DNA of 64,000 nt from Mangifera indica (lineage: Eukaryota; Streptophyta; Magnoliopsida; Sapindales; Anacardiaceae), in the NCBI RefSeq assembly GCF_011075055.1, contig NC_058151.1:14017800-14081799 (forward strand), read 5' to 3'. The notes under the pieces were generated by a model. It saw nothing but the letters and a program-made list of their open reading frames with translations, did not search any database and was not told the origin of the DNA. The position numbers and the translations under genes are program-made. Positions within the stretch are counted from its first letter, which is position 1, and the number at the start of each line of letters is the position of its first letter. This document shows, piece after piece, positions 11,209-24,005 of this stretch.

Positions 11209-12615
11209 CCTTTTGTTTTTTCTAATCCTAACTAAGTCAGACGAGCTCTAATTGCAATGCCATGGTACAAAGCGATGAATTCATTGTTCTTACTGTCTAC
11301 ATTCATGTACGGTGAAAATTTAACTACGGAAATCACCACTTTTCAAGATTCTATCTTTAAATTGCTTGAGTTGGAAGAATGACTGCTGAACATAAGCCTT
11401 ACAATTGGGTTGGCTAAGAGCTCAAGTCATGGTGTGTAATCTGATGGGCCATAAATTTCCTTCGAAAAAATTTGAACACAAACCCATTTCAGTAAGTGGC
11501 TCAAACACCCAACTCATTTTCAGGAAATTTTTTAAGCCCACTTCTATTACTTTGGGCCAAACTTCTGGCAAATATTAAACTCTAAAATGGGTTTGTTTGT
11601 CGTTAGATGAATTTGAACCGAATTGATTTATACTTTATTTGTTGTGTAGCTTAAATAAGCTAAACTCGAGCTAAATTAATATTAGTTTATTTAAACTCGA
11701 GATCAATGTCAACATTAGAACTCACCTTGTCAGTAATTCTTTTTTTTTTTCGGCAATTTTTCTTCTTTTTATTTTTTCACATTTTCAACTTGTTAAACTT
11801 GACTCGTGATCAACATCAAGAGCTTGTCTTGTTGATGATTCTTTTTTTTCTTTTCTGACAATTTGTCTCATTCCCTGAAGATTCTTTTTTTCCTTCTTCA
11901 AAATTATTGTGTCACCAGTTCAAGTGCGTTAAACTCAAGCTCAAATTGAGTAATTTAAATTTGAATCAAGCTCAAAATGACTATTTTGGATTCAAATCTA
12001 GTTCGATTTGACTTTTATTCAAATTTGATTAAGCACAAATCCAACTCTTCTTGTGGATATGTGTTTCGTTTTGGACAAGATCTTCCTACAGCAAAATGGC
12101 AAGGCCAGAGAGTCCACAGCCCAATATTTCATTCTCAGTAGGAGTCACAATTCTTGGATTTAAACATTTGTATTCCATTAACCTATTATCATATTATATT
12201 ATTCATACTGGATTAGTTTTGATGAAACTAATCCAAATCTTTCTGGGATACTTCTTCTCTTTTCTTCCCAAATCTTGTAATTTAATACCAGATAGTGGAT
12301 TTGTTAGTTCTATGTAAATGAATGAACATGAATCTCATTCTACTTACATGATGAACTTTCCAAAACCAATAATGAAAGTGTTTAACGATTCAAACCATAT
12401 AAATTCATCATGCATATATTTAATAAATAAGTGGCATCTCTAAGTAGATTTCACATTAGTAAAATATGAGAAACATTAGGTTTGTATCTTCATCCTATAT
12501 TGTTTCAAGATGTTAAAATTAGATTGATTGTGAGCTTTTTAAACTATTAAAACATGTTTTGGGTTACAAAACTTAAAAATAGTTCATGATAGCTGAGTAG
12601 ACAGTAGGCCAAACT
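11209..12615. other. Gene-free stretch with repeat debris
   Basis: No gene supported. Parts of 11580-12040 repeat the AAACTCGAG motifs of the MITE families. About 12460-12610 resembles a dispersed repeat also seen near 15150-15600 and 52430-52600. Confidence 0.45.
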
Positions 12616-12868
12616 ATATATACATATATATATATATATATATTAAATGTGAATTTGATGATTCAGGGATCAAAAGTGATATTGAAAATTCTAATATAAG
12701 GAAAAAAAAAAAAAGGGATGGTCTTAAAGTGGGATGAGTTGATAAGAGTGAGTGTAGCACAAATACTAAACAATGAACATTAAAAATATTGTTTGGTTGA
12801 AGAATAGAAGAAACATTTAAAGAAGAAAAATTGAAGGAAGGCATATGGTTGATGAATAAATCAATAAA

Positions 12869-12892
<24 letters not shown>
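12869..12892. repeat. (GA)n microsatellite
   Basis: A dinucleotide run. A (TA)n tract lies nearby at about 12616-12642. Confidence 0.9.
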
Positions 12893-12900
<8 letters not shown>

Positions 12901-15900
12901 GTAGATGAAGCAAGAGCACATGGGAACAGGAGGGCATGTGGAGAAGATTCAGAAAGCTTTCTTATTTAATAAATTTAGAGGTGAGCAACAAGGAATAACA
13001 TGGAAGGATCCACCCTATTCTAAAGGGGTACCCTTAAACTTAATTCCAATAAGGGCATGTGAAGAGCTTGTTGTAGGACTGGCTAAAGCATTGCATGTAG
13101 GACCCATTTTCATAACACTCTCATTTTACAAAACACAAACAAAAACACCCTCAACACCTTTTTTTTTTTAATAGGAGTTGGTTCATTCTAGTTATGTATG
13201 AATCGGTCACACTAAATAGGTATAAACATTGTATCCAATGACTGTCCTCACATTAACTATATCAAATAAATTAAAATTTGATCTTTATATATCTTCAATA
13301 AATTTATCTTTATCACTCAAGCTACTTCTTAGGGTTTTATTCTTTCTTTGTCTCATTTATCACAAAAATATTATTGTAAGTTGTAACATCTTAAGACAAA
13401 TACTACATTGACAAAATATATGATAGATTTTGAATTTGTATATGCATTTTACATCACTTAAAGATAATAAAATAAGACTATTTATATAGTTTATGAGATA
13501 ATATATTAATAATGAATTGGATTATTTGAACGAAAAGACGTTACAATTAAATGGAGGGGGCCGAGTTATGGCTTTCATTTTCAATATCTCAATATCAATT
13601 CCCATAGAGACACAACACTAGAAAAGTGAAAGCAACGAATGATTTTTTCAACAATGGATACTTGTCACATATTTTTCCATTCATATATCTAAAGCTACAT
13701 TATGAAAGAGAGCTACAAGCCAACCTTTCACCCAAGTATTGGATGCCAAAACTAGGAGATGCCCCTATGTGTAGTATTGGGAATCTTCACCTCAACCCTC
13801 ACCTTATAATTTAAAACTATCTAGCTATCTAGCAAATTACTCATAGCTATAGGCGGACGAGGATTTGGGAGACTGCCTTGTTATCTTATTGATACAAACG
13901 TATTAATTTATGTGTCCCATTTTGATATGTTTTGTTCCTTTCATGTAGTAAAAGACATCTAAAATCTTTTGTATGTTTGCACCTTTTAGAGTTGTAAGTA
14001 TGAATTCGGTAAATACTTCATTTTACGTTTCATGAATATCTTATCTATCGATTTCTTACATAGATTTTTATTAAATAGATTTGCAGATAAAGTGATAATA
14101 TCTATTATTATAATTTTTTTAAAAGATATATTTTATAATACGATACACGATATACGATTCAAAAATTAAATTTTCAATCGTGATATGCGATTCAACCGCC
14201 GTGACATATGTGATATGCATATGAATATGATGTATGAATTTGATGGGCCAAAGAAAGCTGAAAATGATGAAGTGAATGATGTTAATATTATTCTTAATTA
14301 ACATAATCTGACCTCCATAACATGAATTTACTAATCTAAGGAGATATGCATATATTTATATATACAAAATAAGCAAAATTCTCCAGCCAATATGGCCAGA
14401 CTCAGCATTAATAAAGTAATTATAAATTAATGAATAATGCATGGAAAGGTCCACTATGTAGAGATGAGTGTTTATAGAAAGAGAGAGGCATATATGTAAT
14501 GCAGTAGTATATTATTTTCTTCCCTTGGATTCTGGATTTTCATGTTGCCAGGTTTCCTCGTCACACATGGCTTAGCCTGTGCCTCTCTTTGTGATTGTGA
14601 CACTGAAGTAAGAGGTATTCTTTTTTTTTAATACACTCTTTCTTCTCCCACTCTTTCTTCCTTTGACATCTAATCCAAAGCAATCCTTCTTATGACGTCG
14701 TTGGTTGGGATTTACATTCTAATTTAATTGTTTGGTTGAACTGATTAAAGAAACAGTTTGATCCTGATTCATTGGATAGGATTTGGTCACCGTTTTCGAA
14801 TCATGTAAGTGGCATTTACTCTCATAAATTGTTATTGGTTTCATGGTTTATTCGAGTTTGAATTTGAACTCAAATAAAAAAAATCAAGTGTAATTTAAGA
14901 ATTTAACTTGATTTAATAAAATGTGTGGAGTTTGAGTTGACTCATATTGAAACTAAGATAAAATTATTTTTAAATTAAGTTTAAACTTTAACTTGTCAAT
15001 TTCAAACCGATCTCAAATTGATTATTTTTTATTTTAATTGATCTTGAATTAAATCTCATTCAAACTTGACCTGAATCAAATTTAGCTCTAATTTTATGCA
15101 AGCGTGTTTCATTTAACTAGAGTGAGATAATCTAGACTTGTAAATATAAGACTGGTTAAATATAATTACTTGGTTTCTGAATTGTTAAGACACATTTTAA
15201 GTTATAAAGTTTAAAAATAGAATTGTGATGTATTATGTATCTAAAAAAGATAATATCCTAGTAATGAAATGGAGTATTGAACTAGAATGTTACTAATAAT
15301 ATCAAAATCACTCTAAGTATCCTTTTGAGCTATGATGGAGAAAGTCTCGATGATGACACTAGGTCTCTTAGGGGTGGCAAATGTAACACTCTTAGACTTA
15401 TCCTAGCAAAACACAAAATGTTAGACATATATGTTCATTCCACATTATTTGAAGATGCAAAGACAATTTGGTTAACAAGCTTATAGCTTCTAAATTATTA
15501 AAAAAATGCTAAATTCAAAAACAAAATAATGATAGACTATATATATATATTTAAAGTAATTAATATCTTCCCAATACGTTAGGCTAAGCTCTATCTATTT
15601 AAAAAAAAAGATAATATCTTAACCATGGCTGATATATGATAGTGAGAAGCAAGACGAGGATTATTCAAGTTATGCTTAGGACCCTTCACTGAAAATGCCA
15701 AAAGTGATATGTGGGTTATTTAGCTTGTTAAATTTTCGGGTTCAAACAGTTACTTGAAAGGTTTTTTAGAAAAAAAAAAAAAAAAAACTGAGGTAGATGA
15801 TATTGCTTCTCATCAAGATCATTAGAGGGTTAAATAATAATATAATTATCTAATCAAACTCCGCCAGTAACAATGTGTATTTCTGGATGAGAAGTGAGAA
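12893..15900. other. Intergenic, distal upstream of the HD-Zip gene
   Basis: No gene supported. The stretch contains degenerate hAT-MITE-like DNA (about 14840-15110) and dispersed-repeat pieces (about 15150-15600, including a TAGGGGTGGCAAA terminus-like motif at 15369). The proximal part may hold promoter elements, but none is recognised with confidence. Confidence 0.45.
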
Positions 15901-16138
15901 TTCCAATCATGAAGAAGAATAAACTAAACTTTGTAATACTTTTCTATTGCAATTTGTGTGCCAAACATGTGTATCTGAAACAGACAGACTCCATATTAAA
16001 GGAGGGGTCCAGGAAAACTCCTCTCTCTCATATATTAACCGATTTGCACCTCTCTTTCTCTCTTCAATCTCCTTCTTTCTGTCTCTCTCAGCCTCAAAAC
16101 CGCTATCTTTCGCTCTCTGCAACCCATCATCCCTCTAC

Positions 16139-16228
16139 ATGTCCTCTTCCTAGCTTTAGCCTGTCACACCATCAAACTCTCTCCATAATACTCTTTCAAT
16201 CTCTCTTAAAGGGATGTCTCTTGTTTAG
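16139..16228 (+). promoter_or_regulatory. Two minimal uORFs in the HD-Zip gene leader
   Basis: The pyrimidine-rich region upstream of the HD-Zip start (about 16015-16246) contains two tiny upstream reading frames, 16139-16153 (MSSS-stop) and 16214-16228 (MSLV-stop). The second ends 18 bases before the main ATG and is in frame with it. If the transcript starts upstream of them, they should reduce main-frame initiation. The transcription start is not known from sequence. Confidence 0.45.
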
Positions 16229-16246
16229 TTCCTTCGCATTTTACAC

Positions 16247-17471
16247 ATGGCCTTCCCTCCTCGGCATAGTTTCATCTTCCAATCCCATGAAGACTCTCTG
16301 GACCATCTCCCTTCTCCGGCCTCCCTCAGCTCCCTCCCCTCTTGCCCTCCTCAATTCTTCCATGGTATATATGTTTAAACAATTAGATGTAGCTGCAGTA
16401 TGGCAGTTTCTGTCAAATTCATCAGTGCTTATCCTATTTTGCTGCTTGTTTATATGAATATATGTGTTTGTGTTTTGGTGTAGGTGCACCGTTTATGATT
16501 AAGAGATCGATGTCGTTTTCGGGAGTTGACAAGTGTGAAGATGTGCATGGAGATGAAGACTTGTCTGATGATGGATCCCAAATGGGGGAGAGGAAGAAGA
16601 GGCTCAACTCTGAGCAAGTTAAGGCACTTGAGAAAAGCTTTGAGCAGGGGAACAAGCTTGAGCCTGAGAGGAAAATGCAGTTGGCTAGGGCTTTAGGCCT
16701 GCAACCAAGACAGATAGCCATCTGGTTTCAAAACAGGAGGGCTAGATGGAAGACTAAACAGTTGGAGAAAGATTATGAAGTTTTGAAGAAACAGTTTGAA
16801 GCTCTCAAGGCTGATAATGATGCCCTTCAATCTCAGAACAAAAAGCTTCATGCGGAGGTAATAACAAACTTCAATTTACATCATCTGGGCATGTTTAATT
16901 TTCATAAACACCTTGATTTTTATATGGTTGAACTCATGATCCAACATAGATTAATTTGAAAGTTCATTATGTTCCTTAATTTAGTATCTTTCTGATTAGT
17001 TCATCATAACTTTGAGGTGTCAGGTGCCAGAAATGCTTTTGCAGGAACATAATTATTTTAATCTTAGCAGCTTCTTCCATGATTTTGATATATGATTACT
17101 TGATTTTGATGATACAGTTACTTTCCCTGAAAAAGAAAGATCCAAATGAAGTTAATCTGAAGAAAGAAACTGAAGGGTCATGGAGCAATGGCAGTGACAA
17201 CAATAGTTCAGATGCCAACTTAGATATCTCAAGAGCAGCAGCAATAACCAGCCCAGTGTCTTCTCATTTAAGCAGCAAGCAGCTCTTTCCCTCATCAATT
17301 AGGCCAATAACCATGACTCAACCTCTCCATCATCAAGGATCAGCAAGGCCAGACCTTCAGTGCCCAAAAATGGATCAAATGGTTCAAGAGGAAAGTTTCT
17401 GCAACATGTTCAATGGTATTGAAGAGCAGCAAGGGTTCTGGCAGTGGCCTGAGCAACAAAATTTTCGTTGA
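16247..17471 (+). CDS. HD-Zip class I transcription factor, HAT7/ATHB20-like
   Basis: Three exons: 16247-16364, 16484-16857 and 17118-17471, giving 281 aa with GT-AG introns. The start is the first ATG after an in-frame stop at 16226. The N-terminus [12 protein letters not shown] plus the [11 protein letters not shown] block match the HAT7 (ATHB3)/ATHB20 clade. The homeodomain spans about 76-133, with recognition-helix [11 protein letters not shown] at 119-129. The leucine zipper follows directly, with Leu at 133, 140, 147, 154, 161 and 168. The C-terminus ends in an aromatic/acidic motif ([11 protein letters not shown]) typical of HD-Zip I activation tails. Proteins of this class bind CAATNATTG-type sites as dimers in the nucleus. 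Orthology is from remembered family sequences, so the exact Arabidopsis counterpart is a likely call, not a proof. Confidence 0.93.
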
Positions 17472-20239
17472 AACCCACTTCTGTCATGTCATCTCCCATA
17501 AAAAAGGAAAATCAATACACAACAACCATTACTTGATGATTCAGCTATGGATTTCAGTTCAAATATGGGTAATATATTATAAATGGTGTATAGAACTGAA
17601 CATATTGTGCTGAAAATGAGTATGGGGGATAGGTTGGCTATGAATAATACACTTTCCCTTCTCCCATACATTGATGAATTGTGACACATTTGCTAGGTTG
17701 GATCATAGTATAAAATTTTTATTTTATTTTATTTTATTTTTCTTATATTTGATTAAGGTACATGTGCCAGTGAGTGGTTTTCCAGCTATGGCATGTAGCA
17801 TGGGCCATGAAATAAGAAAAAAAAGGGATTCTCCCAAACATTGTTTAAATCTTTTAATTGTTGTTGGTGCTGTGGAATCATGAGTTTACTATAAAAAATT
17901 GCGTGGAAGTGCTTTGGAGAAAGTTGCAGTAATGAGAAGCTAAAAGGATGCTGGCTTCATAAATTAGTGAGCAAAATCTAGGCGGGAGTTAAAATGAAAG
18001 TATCAAAAAGAAAAAAGATGAGGTGGTGGGAGATTCTCAACACAAATTCCAAGAAGAAAGCTACCAAGGAGATGGTTGGAGAAGAGAACAATTAGAGAGG
18101 CTAAGAAATGGCCATTTCATTTGCTTTGGTTTTGTATATTGGCCAAATAATTTTTCCATCTGAATTTTGATGAAAAAATATTTACTATCATATAAGTTTG
18201 AAAAGTCTAAATTTTCACTTGTCATCGATTTTTATTAGTGAAAACTATTGCCTAAAAGGATAAAATAGTTATTTTACATGATCTTTGTATTTTTTTTTTT
18301 AACATGACCTGCTATTTGTTTTGTTTCCCTCTTAATCTTTCTATTATCCCTTTCCACCTGTGTTTTTTTTTTTTTTCTCTTTTCCCCTTTCTTCCTTTGT
18401 TATAATAAATATTTAATTTAGAAACAAAATATTTTATTTTTAAAAATGAAAATTTGATTTTTAAGAACGTTTTTACTTTTAAAAACAAATTTTTGAATTT
18501 TTGAAAGGAAAATTTTCGTCTCTTTTTATAAAACTTGTTATAGTGATCTCTTCTTGTAAATTGTCACCGACCATCTCTATTTTTTTATATTCATTTTTCT
18601 CATGTCTAATTAAATCTAGATTCAATCGGTTTCTCAGTTGTTATCAATCTCTCTTATGTTGTTGTCAATCATTGCCTTGTCTCCCTTTTCTCATTGTACA
18701 TATGTTATTTCCCTCCTTTGTTTTCTTTGTCGTTATGATTGTGCTCTCCCACTCTAATACAACTCCTTCATCTCTACTAATGACTAGTTCCCAGCTCCTA
18801 CCCTTGGTCGATTCAACTGTTGGTTGAATTTCTTCACGGGTCTAAGTAAAAATATATTTTAAGTTAGTTAGGATTTAGATATTTTGGGAGTTTAAGTGGT
18901 AAAATTTTAAGTTTGTAAGGATATATTAGTAATTAATATTTGTATTATGTATTAAAGCAACTTAGGTTTTTTTACCCAAAAGGGTGAAACAATCCCTTTT
19001 GAGAAAATCAAATGGAATTTATTGTATAAATAAATAATTGAGAGATAAAAAAAATTGAACTTTTTAAGCATTTCATTAAAGTTCGGGTGATAAATAATCA
19101 TTTCACCTTTGTATATTTTGAATCTGACATGAGAAAGAAAGTATCTAACAGTGCAGCCCTATCTGAGGGAAATCCATGTGACCTACTGCCACCATTTCTC
19201 TATCATTCATCAGCCCACCTCTCTCTTTCTCTTTCTCTGTCTCTTACGTCTCAGTCATTTTTCACTTCTCATTCATTATTTGCCATGTCTTTAGTAGCCA
19301 TTGTTTCATTTAAAACAGACTAAGAATTCGATGTAACCTGTAACCACCAACACAGATGGGAATATACAAAAAAACACACACGTAAACCTTTTAGCTAAGT
19401 TGTTAGAAGATCATTTTCATAGATTCCATTCGATTTTTGAGATAACGAGGTGTCAAGAAGGTTTCAAATCTCAATAATATTAACACTGATCTTAGGGTTA
19501 AGATGCATTTAATTCAAATTAAATCTAACCTGAATAAAAGCTAACTCAAGTTTGATTTGAATCTATAATGACCAATTAGAGTTCATTCAAGTTTGTTAGA
19601 GATATAATTAAAAAGTTATTGATGAGATAAATAGTGTCAATAATGGTATAAACACTGTCAATGATCAAATGACTAATGTTGTCAGAAGGGGATTTAAACA
19701 AAGTCTTCAAGATGAAACTCTAACTTAAATTTGATTTGAATCAAATCGAATACCATGGTTTGGATCCAACCCTACTCAAAGAGTTATGACAAAATAGCTA
19801 ATTAGGATATATATTAGTAGAAACGGTAAATATTAACAAGCACAATTAAACAAATTTATTATTATTATATGATTGAGAAAATCATTTTTCATATAATGAC
19901 ATAACAATTTGTTTATATATGTTAGTATTCATCCGTTTATACATGAAGTAATGTTGCAATACGACAGGATTATCAAATTAAATAAGCTATAAAATCTTGG
20001 CATGTTTGTGATGAGGATTATAAGAATATCAAGGGAAGAGATGTGGAGGCATCATGAGTAATGCAGGTCACATGATTGAGAGATTGGTCAACTATCAAAA
20101 TCTTAAAATAGAAATAAGAAGATCTCTCTTCATAAAAATTTAACTTTCATTTCAAGGGCGAATCTACCAGTTTTCCTCTTTTCAATCCAAGCAGTTGCAC
20201 ATTTCCTGGGTTCATATTTTGGCTTTTACAGTACTATAT
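17472..20239. other. Intergenic, downstream of the HD-Zip gene
   Basis: It probably includes the HD-Zip 3' UTR in the first few hundred bases. The rest is AT-rich with T-rich runs near 18290 and 18366 and a (CT)n tract near 19215. A hAT-like MITE candidate lies at 19493-19774. No further gene recognised. Confidence 0.45.
19493..19774. mobile_element. Degenerate hAT-like MITE
   Basis: The left end TAGGGTTAAGATGC and the complement of the right end TAGGGTTGGATCCAAAC resemble the termini of the 35541-35854 family. The interior is rich in TTTGATTTGAAT motifs. No 8-bp target duplication was found, so the limits are tentative. Confidence 0.4.
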
Positions 20240-20640
20240 CTGGAATAGAATTGAGCATTCTAAATCCAGGAGGTGTCGACTTGACGACTCCACATTTTGA
20301 CGTTTTATTACCCAAACGGCTAAGACTAGTCGGGCAAGTCCGACTTGGGAAGACTAGTCAAGCAAAAGCAGGTGTGACTTGGGAAAGTGTGCGCAAGGAC
20401 GGTATATATGTCACTTGCTTAGCGTTAGGGTTTACATATAAAAGATGTAATCGTGTGCAATGTGCGCAAAGACATAGAGAAGAAGGGGTTTGTGAGAAAT
20501 GATTTACTTAGTTATCTCGAAAAGTGGATACTGATAATTAATCTGATTGCCGAACCACTATAAATCTTCAGTGTTCTCTTTCTATTACTTGCCTAATATT
20601 TTAGTCTTTTCCTACCTTGGGAGGGCTCTTGAGTGCCTTC
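20240..20640. mobile_element. Possible decayed LTR fragment
   Basis: It has the look of a retrotransposon LTR: a GC-moderate block with short internal duplications (GACTAGTC and GACTTGGGAA repeated), a TATA-like CATATAAAAG near 20435, and a U5-like pyrimidine-rich stretch near 20560-20600. No terminal TG/CA, target duplication or internal coding region could be assigned. Weak call. Confidence 0.25.
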
Positions 20641-20922
20641 ATTGATGGAAAGTTTTTTTTTTTAATTTTTTCTTTTGAATGAGGGAGAAAATCCCGGTTG
20701 GATCCTGTTATAGTTTGTTGGGATCCCACATAACATTCTTCAAAATTTAAACATTCGCTTGCTTAAATAATCTACTGCAATTCATTCATTAATTTACATT
20801 TTTACTCCCTTTGGCACTTCTCCAAGGAAGATTTAGATACTGCCACATTGTACCAGTTTGATTCCCTTTGTTCCCTTCCTTCAGGTTTTTATCTTCAATT
20901 ATGAATCAACTGCCCCCGATGG

Positions 20923-21060
20923 TAGGGATGGCAATGGGGCTCAGTTGGGTCAAATACTTTTATCCCATTCCTGTCTTTATCGGGGAGATTTTTTCCTGTC
21001 TCCACTCTATCCTTGATGTGGGAATAATTGAAAATTTGTATACTCTCTTTTCCTTTTAAA
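20923..21060. mobile_element. hAT-like terminus fragment
   Basis: It begins TAGGGATGGCAATGGGG, a terminus common to plant hAT MITEs, followed by GGG/CCC-rich then AT-rich sequence. The opposite end was not found. Probably a truncated copy. Confidence 0.35.
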
Positions 21061-21191
21061 AAATAATAAAATATTTATTTGTAATAATTTAAAATTTATA
21101 AAGATAATTTAATATTTAAGAGTTTAGGAAATATAAGAGGAAAAAGATGAATAAAAAATATATCTATTTTCATTTTAACACTCGTCTTTGA

Positions 21192-21362
21192 CTGCATTTA
21201 AAACCCTAAATAAAACGTTAGTGATAAGCCAAAAGAAGGTGAGATTCACATCAAGTCATCATGCCTCTTATACCCGGGGCAACACATGCTACAATGGCTA
21301 AGACAAAGGGCTACGACCCCGCGAGGGGGAGCTAACTCCAAAAGGCCCATTCTTAGTTTGCA
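21192..21362 (+). pseudogene. Nuclear plastid insertion: fragment of 16S rRNA gene (rrn16)
   Basis: About 170 bp align by eye, in order, to the 3' part of plastid 16S rRNA. Conserved blocks are AACCCT, GTGATAAGCC, GAAGGTG, TCAAGTCATCATGCC, TGCTACAATGGC, GACAAAGGG, CCCGCGAGGG, GAGCTAAC and CCAAAA. Differences are mainly C-to-T and G-to-A plus a small deletion (ACACA-TGCTAC), the usual decay of organelle DNA in the nucleus. It fits the plastid sequence better than the plant mitochondrial 18S as I remember it. It is non-functional. Confidence 0.85.
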
Positions 21363-22668
21363 CAGGTTTTAATTGTTCCCATCCTAATCTTTGTCCTCCT
21401 TCCTATTTGAAAGAAACGAGCCAAATACCTTGTTTTGAGGGTTGCATTATCATCACTGTCCAAGGGAGAGCTTGAATGACAAATGTGGCGCACTAAAGTA
21501 AGAGGACAAATGTTTAAAATCCACTGGAGATATATTATATACAAACTCTAGGTGAAGCTAGCTGTTGTGGAATCAGTTTTCTTCTATTTGGCGTAATCGA
21601 TTAAATTCTGATTATATTGAGAAAGGTAATTTCAATTAGATGCGAAACAAGTGACTCAACTTGTGCATTAAACTAAAGTAAGGATTATGATGTCTGCAAA
21701 TGACAAGAGACAGAGAGAGGCGTACCAAGTACTAACTGCAGAATTTCTTTTTGTTTTTCACTTGCTGTTACTGTTTATGTGGGTTGGCTTACCATGTCTG
21801 TAAAGAAAGGTCACTTCTACTTGTACATTCAAGTGCACAATAATTCATTTCCATCAATTATTACCACGTAGTGGTTGGCTGATAATACTTTTTCTGAGAA
21901 AGCTCAAACCACCTGCTTCAATGTCTCTGCAAGTATACATAAATATTTGCATTTTCTGGTCTTTCTGTCAACATAAATCATCTCCAGATATGACCTCTCA
22001 TCAGTTTTGAAATATCTTTTTTTAGTGCACAGGGGGATTTAGATCCCAAAGATTTTAGCAAAATGATATTGTGAAACACTGGTATAAAATGAAGTTGTTT
22101 TAAAGTGGGTAAAATAACATTGTTTCATTTATATATGCTAGCTTGTCGAACCAAATAAACCCATAGCTTAAACTCAATGGCATCACATACCCATGGTTGC
22201 TCGTTTAGAGCTTGATCAAGCCGGGCTCCTTTACCCCTAATTGGGATGAATCTGTACTTAACATCGGAGGACCATAAATTTTTTAGGTGCATGAAAAAAC
22301 AATTTTATCTTTTCAGACTTGTCAGATCTTCTGGTACAAGTACCAGGGTCCCCATATTCTTCATGAAGGATCGATCAACTTCATCAGATTGTGCAACATT
22401 ATCCCAAAGAGTTGAGGTCTCAGTCCAAAGACTTGTTCCAAAGCAATTTCTCATTCAGAGGTCAGGCTTCAGAGATTTGATTCAAGTCCGCTGTGCAATA
22501 TTAGTCGTCAAATTCATTGTACTGTATCAGCAAGAACAAAGAATGCACACGGGTTGATTTTAAGATTATTCGTCTTCTACTGTGTTAAAAGCCCATATCT
22601 GAAATTCAGGCCCAACCCAATTTCCAATTATAATGCTCCTTCACAATTTCTTGAGCTTTCTTCATGCT
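21363..22668. other. Gene-free stretch
   Basis: No recognisable gene or element. The 103-codon frame at 22246-22557 has no known motif and no flanking exon. Confidence 0.4.
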
Positions 22669-22996
22669 GTACAGACGTCGCCTTGGGACGCTCATTGTGT
22701 CTAAGCATGCAATTAATGGGTTGAATGGGTTGGACTGACCTGGTAGTATAACAAGACCTATAACATACTCTAATACCTCTAGGTCATGCCTTTGCAAGTC
22801 TTAGTATAACAAGATAACCTATATGTTGTATAGACATTGTATTGGGACGTACCAGACAACTCTGGTGTGGCTCACCGTGTCTAAGCATGCAATTAGCAGG
22901 TTTAATGGGTTGGATTACCTGTTAGTATGACAAGACCCATAATATAATCCAATGCCTCTGACTCATGTCTTTGTAGGTTTTAGTGAGACAACTTGT
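22669..22996. repeat. Two-unit direct tandem repeat, about 180-bp period
   Basis: Units at about 22669-22816 and 22829-22996 share GTGTCTAAGCATGCAATTA, then a TGGGTTGGA block, then TAGTAT.ACAAGACC and a CATG.CTTTG.AG block, at a constant offset of 180 bp. It looks like a local duplication of non-coding DNA. Confidence 0.7.
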
Positions 22997-24005
22997 ATGT
23001 TTTTTTGAGTTGACTCTATACAATTATATATGATTTATATTTTTAATTTTTTAATTTTTTTAATTTGTTAATAGGTTATGCCAGCTCGACTTATAAGTCT
23101 GATATCTCTTATAATTTTATAAGTTGTATCAAATAAAAGATTAAGTCAGGTCATCGGTTAGCTCGACCCCCTATATGTTTACGGTTATATTGAGAACTAA
23201 TTTGTGTAATTAGATTTTCCCCTAATTGAGACATGAGAGTAGCATCAAAGAAGTTGTACTTGTGTCACTAGCAACTAGGCTCACTATCTTCATGCAAGTT
23301 GGTTTAAAATGTGGGTTGTCCTTTATCCATCCAAAGGTAGCGGGAAGAGTAATTGGTGAGACTTTCAATTATTACCATGGTGTCTTTAAAGTGTCAATTT
23401 TATGACGGGAAAATCCTTCATTCCGCACTTTTTTGGAATAACAAATTATCATTCACTTTTTACCTTATAGTAATCACACAATCATCCAACTCTCTTAGAG
23501 ACATAATTCTTGACAAGTCTAGATATAATTGTTTATTACCCTTTCAACTCTAGATTCAATTGTATTATAATCCAAGCGTATTTATTCATGTAAACTTCAT
23601 TATCTTTTTTTTTTTATCTTATAAATTCACGTTCTATAGAGGCAATGAGACATCAATGGGGGTTCAAGTTTTATATTCAATATTCAAACGTAATTCGATT
23701 TATATCCACCTCTAACCATCTTTGCATATTCACAATACTGGGTCTTGTTGAGTTATATTTGGCGTCACCTACCATGCCAAGGATCACCAAATGGCAAAGC
23801 TCGAGCATAACCCAAAACCCCTAAATGGTGCATCGGTAAATATGCTTTAATACTTATTATATTATATATATTTTTTATTTTTTATTTATCAAGTTGTCTT
23901 GTAGGACGGACTTTAAAACCCCTTGTTGTAGACATATCAATTAAGCCAAGTCAAATAGAGATTCAATCTGAGGCTTAAAATTCAAGCCCAATCTGAATGG
24001 TTCTG
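22997..24005. other. Gene-free stretch
   Basis: AT-rich, with no supported gene. Confidence 0.45.

Noticed and set aside
12614..12937. 107-codon minus-strand frame
   Set aside because: It reads through (TA)n and (GA)n microsatellites, giving repetitive Leu/Ser and Tyr/Ile runs.
12900..13160. Possible microRNA precursor near GCACATGGGAACAGGAGGGC
   Set aside because: I compared it with remembered plant miRNAs (miR164, miR408, miR482) and found no convincing match, and no complementary arm was seen nearby.
22246..22557. Possible gene fragment
   Set aside because: A 103-codon frame without recognisable motif, splice partners or conserved blocks.
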